Shown: positions 61,401 through 64,000 of the stretch, one piece after another
Layout: every line of letters begins with the position of its first letter
Position numbering within the stretch: the first letter of the stretch is position 1
Assembly: GCA_014529385.2 (NCBI GenBank)
Contig: CM043959.1
Coordinates: forward strand, 92,909,029-92,973,028
Length of the DNA: 64,000 bases
Direction: 5' to 3'
From: Adiantum capillus-veneris
Taxonomy: Eukaryota; Streptophyta; Polypodiopsida; Polypodiales; Pteridaceae
Translations under genes and position numbers: made by a program
The notes under the pieces: generated by a model
The model's input: the letters and a program-made list of their open reading frames with translations, nothing else
Databases searched by the model: none
What the model was told of the DNA's origin: nothing

Positions 61401-64000
61401 CCATGATAGGTTTTACATTGGGGGTTGGTTACAAGGTCCACCACTTGTCCAAGCTAACTGTATTGAAACCTAGAGAGAAACAAAGGTCCACTACTTATCC
61501 AAGCTAGGATCCATTGAAAGATGGAGAGAACGATGCTGCACCATTTGTCGAAGCTAAGTCTATTGAAACATGGTGGGTTTACGTTCAAGTTCCAACACTT
61601 GTCCAAGCTATTATCGCTAGTAGCATCAGTGGTTTTGTCTCAAGATTCACCACTTTTTCACTCTATGTCATTATATTAGGAATATTTGGGTATTAAGGTC
61701 CACCACTTGTCCAACCTATAAGCCTATCTTTTAAAGGTTATTCTTTCTCACCACTTGGAGTGACCATGATAGGTTTTACATGGGGGTTTGAGTTCCAAGG
61801 TCCACCACTTGTCCAAGCAAACTCTATTAATCATAGAGAGAAGCAAAGGTCCACCACTTGTCCAAGCTAGGGTCCATTGAAACATGGAGAGAAGGATGCT
61901 CCACCATTTGTCCAAGATAGGCTCCATTGAAACATGAAGAGAAGCAATGTGCACCATGTCTCCAAGATGCTAGGATCCATCTAAATACCTTCAACCCACC
62001 ATATGTCGTAGATGGGGGGTTTACATTCAAGGTCCACCACTTGTCCAACCTATAAGTCTATATCTTAAAGGTTATTCTTTCTTACCACTTGGAGTGACCA
62101 TGATAGGTTTTATATGGGGGTTTGGCTCCAAGCTCCACCACTTGTCCAAGCTAACTCTATTGAAACAGAGAGAGAATCAAAGGTCCACCACTTGTCCAAG
62201 CTAGGGTCCAAGCTAGGGTCCATTGAAACATGGAGAGAAGGATGCTCCAGCATTTTTCCAAGATAGGCTCCATTGAAACATGACGAGAAGCAAGCTGCAC
62301 CATGTCTCTAAGATGCTAGGCTCCATCGAAAAACATTAAACCCATGATAGGTCGTAGATAAGGGGTTTACATTCAAGGTCCAACACTTGTCCTACCTATT
62401 ATTGGTAGTAGCCTGAGTGGTTTGGTCTCAAGATTCACCACTTTTCCACTCTATGTCATTATATTAAGAATATGTGGGTGTTAAGGTCCACCACTTGTAC
62501 AACCTATAAGGCTACATCTCAAAGGTTATTATTTCTTACCACTTGGAGTGACCATGATAGGTTTTACATGGGGGTTTGGTTTCAAGTTCCACCACTTGTC
62601 CAAGCTAACTCTATTGAATTATAGAGAGAAGCAAAGGTCCACCACTTGTCTAAGCTAGGCTCCATTGAAACATGGAGAGAAGGATGCTCCATCATTTCTC
62701 AAAGCTAACTCTATCTAAACATGGGGGGTTTACGTTCAAGGTCCACCACTTCTCCAAGCTATTATCGCTAGTAGCATGAGTGGTTTTGTCTCAAGATTCA
62801 CCACTTTATCACTCTATGTCATTATATTAAGGATATCAGGGTGTTAAGGTCCACCACTTGTCCAACCTATAAGGCTATATCTTAAAGGTTATTCTTTCTC
62901 ACGACTTGGAGTGACCATGATAGGTTTTACATTGGGGTTTGGTTCCAAGGTCCACCACTTGTCCAAGCTAACTCTATTGAAACCTAGAGAGAAACAATGG
63001 TCCACTACTTGTCCAAGCTAGGCTCCATTGAAAGATGGAGAGAACGATGCTCCACCATTTGTCGAAGCTATCTCTATTGAAAAATGGGGGGTTTACGTTC
63101 AAGTTCCACCACTTGTCCAAGCTATTATTGCTAGTAGCATGAGTGGTTTTGTCTCAAGATTCACCACTTTTTCACTCTATGTCATTATATTAAGAATATT
63201 TGGGTGCTAAGGTCCACCACTTGTGGAACCTATAAGCCTAAATTTAAAGGTTATTCTTTCTCACCACTTGGAGTGACCATGATACGTTTTACATGGGGGT
63301 TTGAGTTCCAAGGTCCACCACTTGTCCAAGCAAACTCTATTGAATCATAGAGAGAAGCAAAGGTCCACCACTTGTCCAAGCTAGGGTCAATTGAAACATG
63401 GAGAGAAGGATGCTGCACCATTTGTCCAAGATAGGCTCCATCGAAAAATGAAGAGAAGCAAGATACACCATGTCTCCAAGATGCTAGGCTTCATCGAAAT
63501 ACCTTAAACCCAGGATATTTTGTACATGGGCGGTTTACATTCAAGGTCCGATACTTGTCCAAGCTATTATCGCTAGTAGCATGAGTGGATTTGTCTCAAG
63601 ATTCACCACTTTTCCACTCTATGTCATTATATTAAGAATATGTGGGTGTTAAGGTTCACCACTTTTCCAACCTATAAGTCTATATCTTAAAGGTTATTCT
63701 TTCTCACGACTGGAGTGACCATGATAGGTTTTACATTGGGGTTTGGTTCCAAGGTCCACCACTTGTCCAAGCTAACTCTATTGAAACATAGAGAGAAGCA
63801 AAGGTCCACCACTTGTCCAAGCTAGGGTCCATTGAAACATGGAGAGAAGGATGCTCCACCATTTGTCCAAGATAGACTCCATTCAAACATGAAGAGAAGC
63901 AAGGTGCACCATGTCTTCAAGATGCTAGACTCCATCTAAATACCTTAAACCCACCATATTTCGTAGATGGGGGGTTTATATTCAAGGTCCACCACTTGTC
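55479..64000 (+). repeat. Minisatellite array, right block part 3
   Basis: Continues to the window end in forward orientation. Matching monomer variants begin at 56135 and 58079 and at 56498 and 58442 (1944 bp each), then at 61151 (3072 bp) and 63028 (1514 bp from 61514). The regular order is therefore broken by added or lost monomers after 58.4 kb. No gene is supported. Confidence 0.95.

Noticed and set aside
37978-64000. CRISPR-like array of 19-bp repeats with spacers
   Set aside because: The spacers are themselves repetitive, the repeats vary, and the context is a eukaryotic satellite with retrotransposons; no cas genes.

Overview
The window looks like nuclear DNA from a land plant with a large, repeat-rich genome. 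The evidence is plant-type Ty3/gypsy (chromovirus) and Ty1/copia retrotransposons primed by initiator-Met tRNA, GT-AG introns of several kb, a long tandem satellite and many nested LTR insertions. A non-seed plant such as a fern is my best guess, but the taxonomic evidence is weak. There are no rRNA or tRNA genes, no CRISPR array and no bacterial-type operons.

Layout. 1-6.4 kb: an old gypsy integrase, split by a 3.97 kb non-autonomous LTR element, then a decayed accessory ORF on +. 6.95-10.2 kb: a long, decayed coiled-coil ORF on -. 11.15-12.88 kb: minisatellite. 13.6-37.9 kb: one five-exon gene on -. Its predicted product of about 1701 codons carries a ParB/DGQHR-like domain, a long unrecognised region, a SET domain, an FCP1/NIF-type HAD domain with a SAP-like tail, and a second HAD domain. 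All four introns are GT-AG and phase-compatible. No frameshift occurs in 5.1 kb of coding sequence, yet seven in-frame stops are present. Exon E is split by a very young chromovirus (13763-23005, LTRs identical by eye, perfect TSD), which itself carries a 1.9 kb insertion. The introns hold satellite, and the largest also holds a foldback element with three hairpins between 599-bp direct repeats. 37.98-64 kb: a minisatellite array with monomers of about 440 bp built from about 50-bp subrepeats. Part of it is organised into a 1944-bp higher-order repeat. A decayed copia element (47996-53413) and a solo LTR (54730-55478) interrupt it.

How the parts relate. The only candidate host gene is the five-exon gene. 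Its domains suggest chromatin or nucleic-acid work, but both HAD domains lack the usual second aspartate. In its present state it should not make a full product, because of the stops and the chromovirus. Everything else is mobile or repetitive DNA whose insertion order can be read from target-site duplications. The most unusual points are the domain architecture, the nonsense-without-frameshift pattern, the higher-order satellite that lies on both sides of the gene and inside its introns with switched orientation, and the foldback element.
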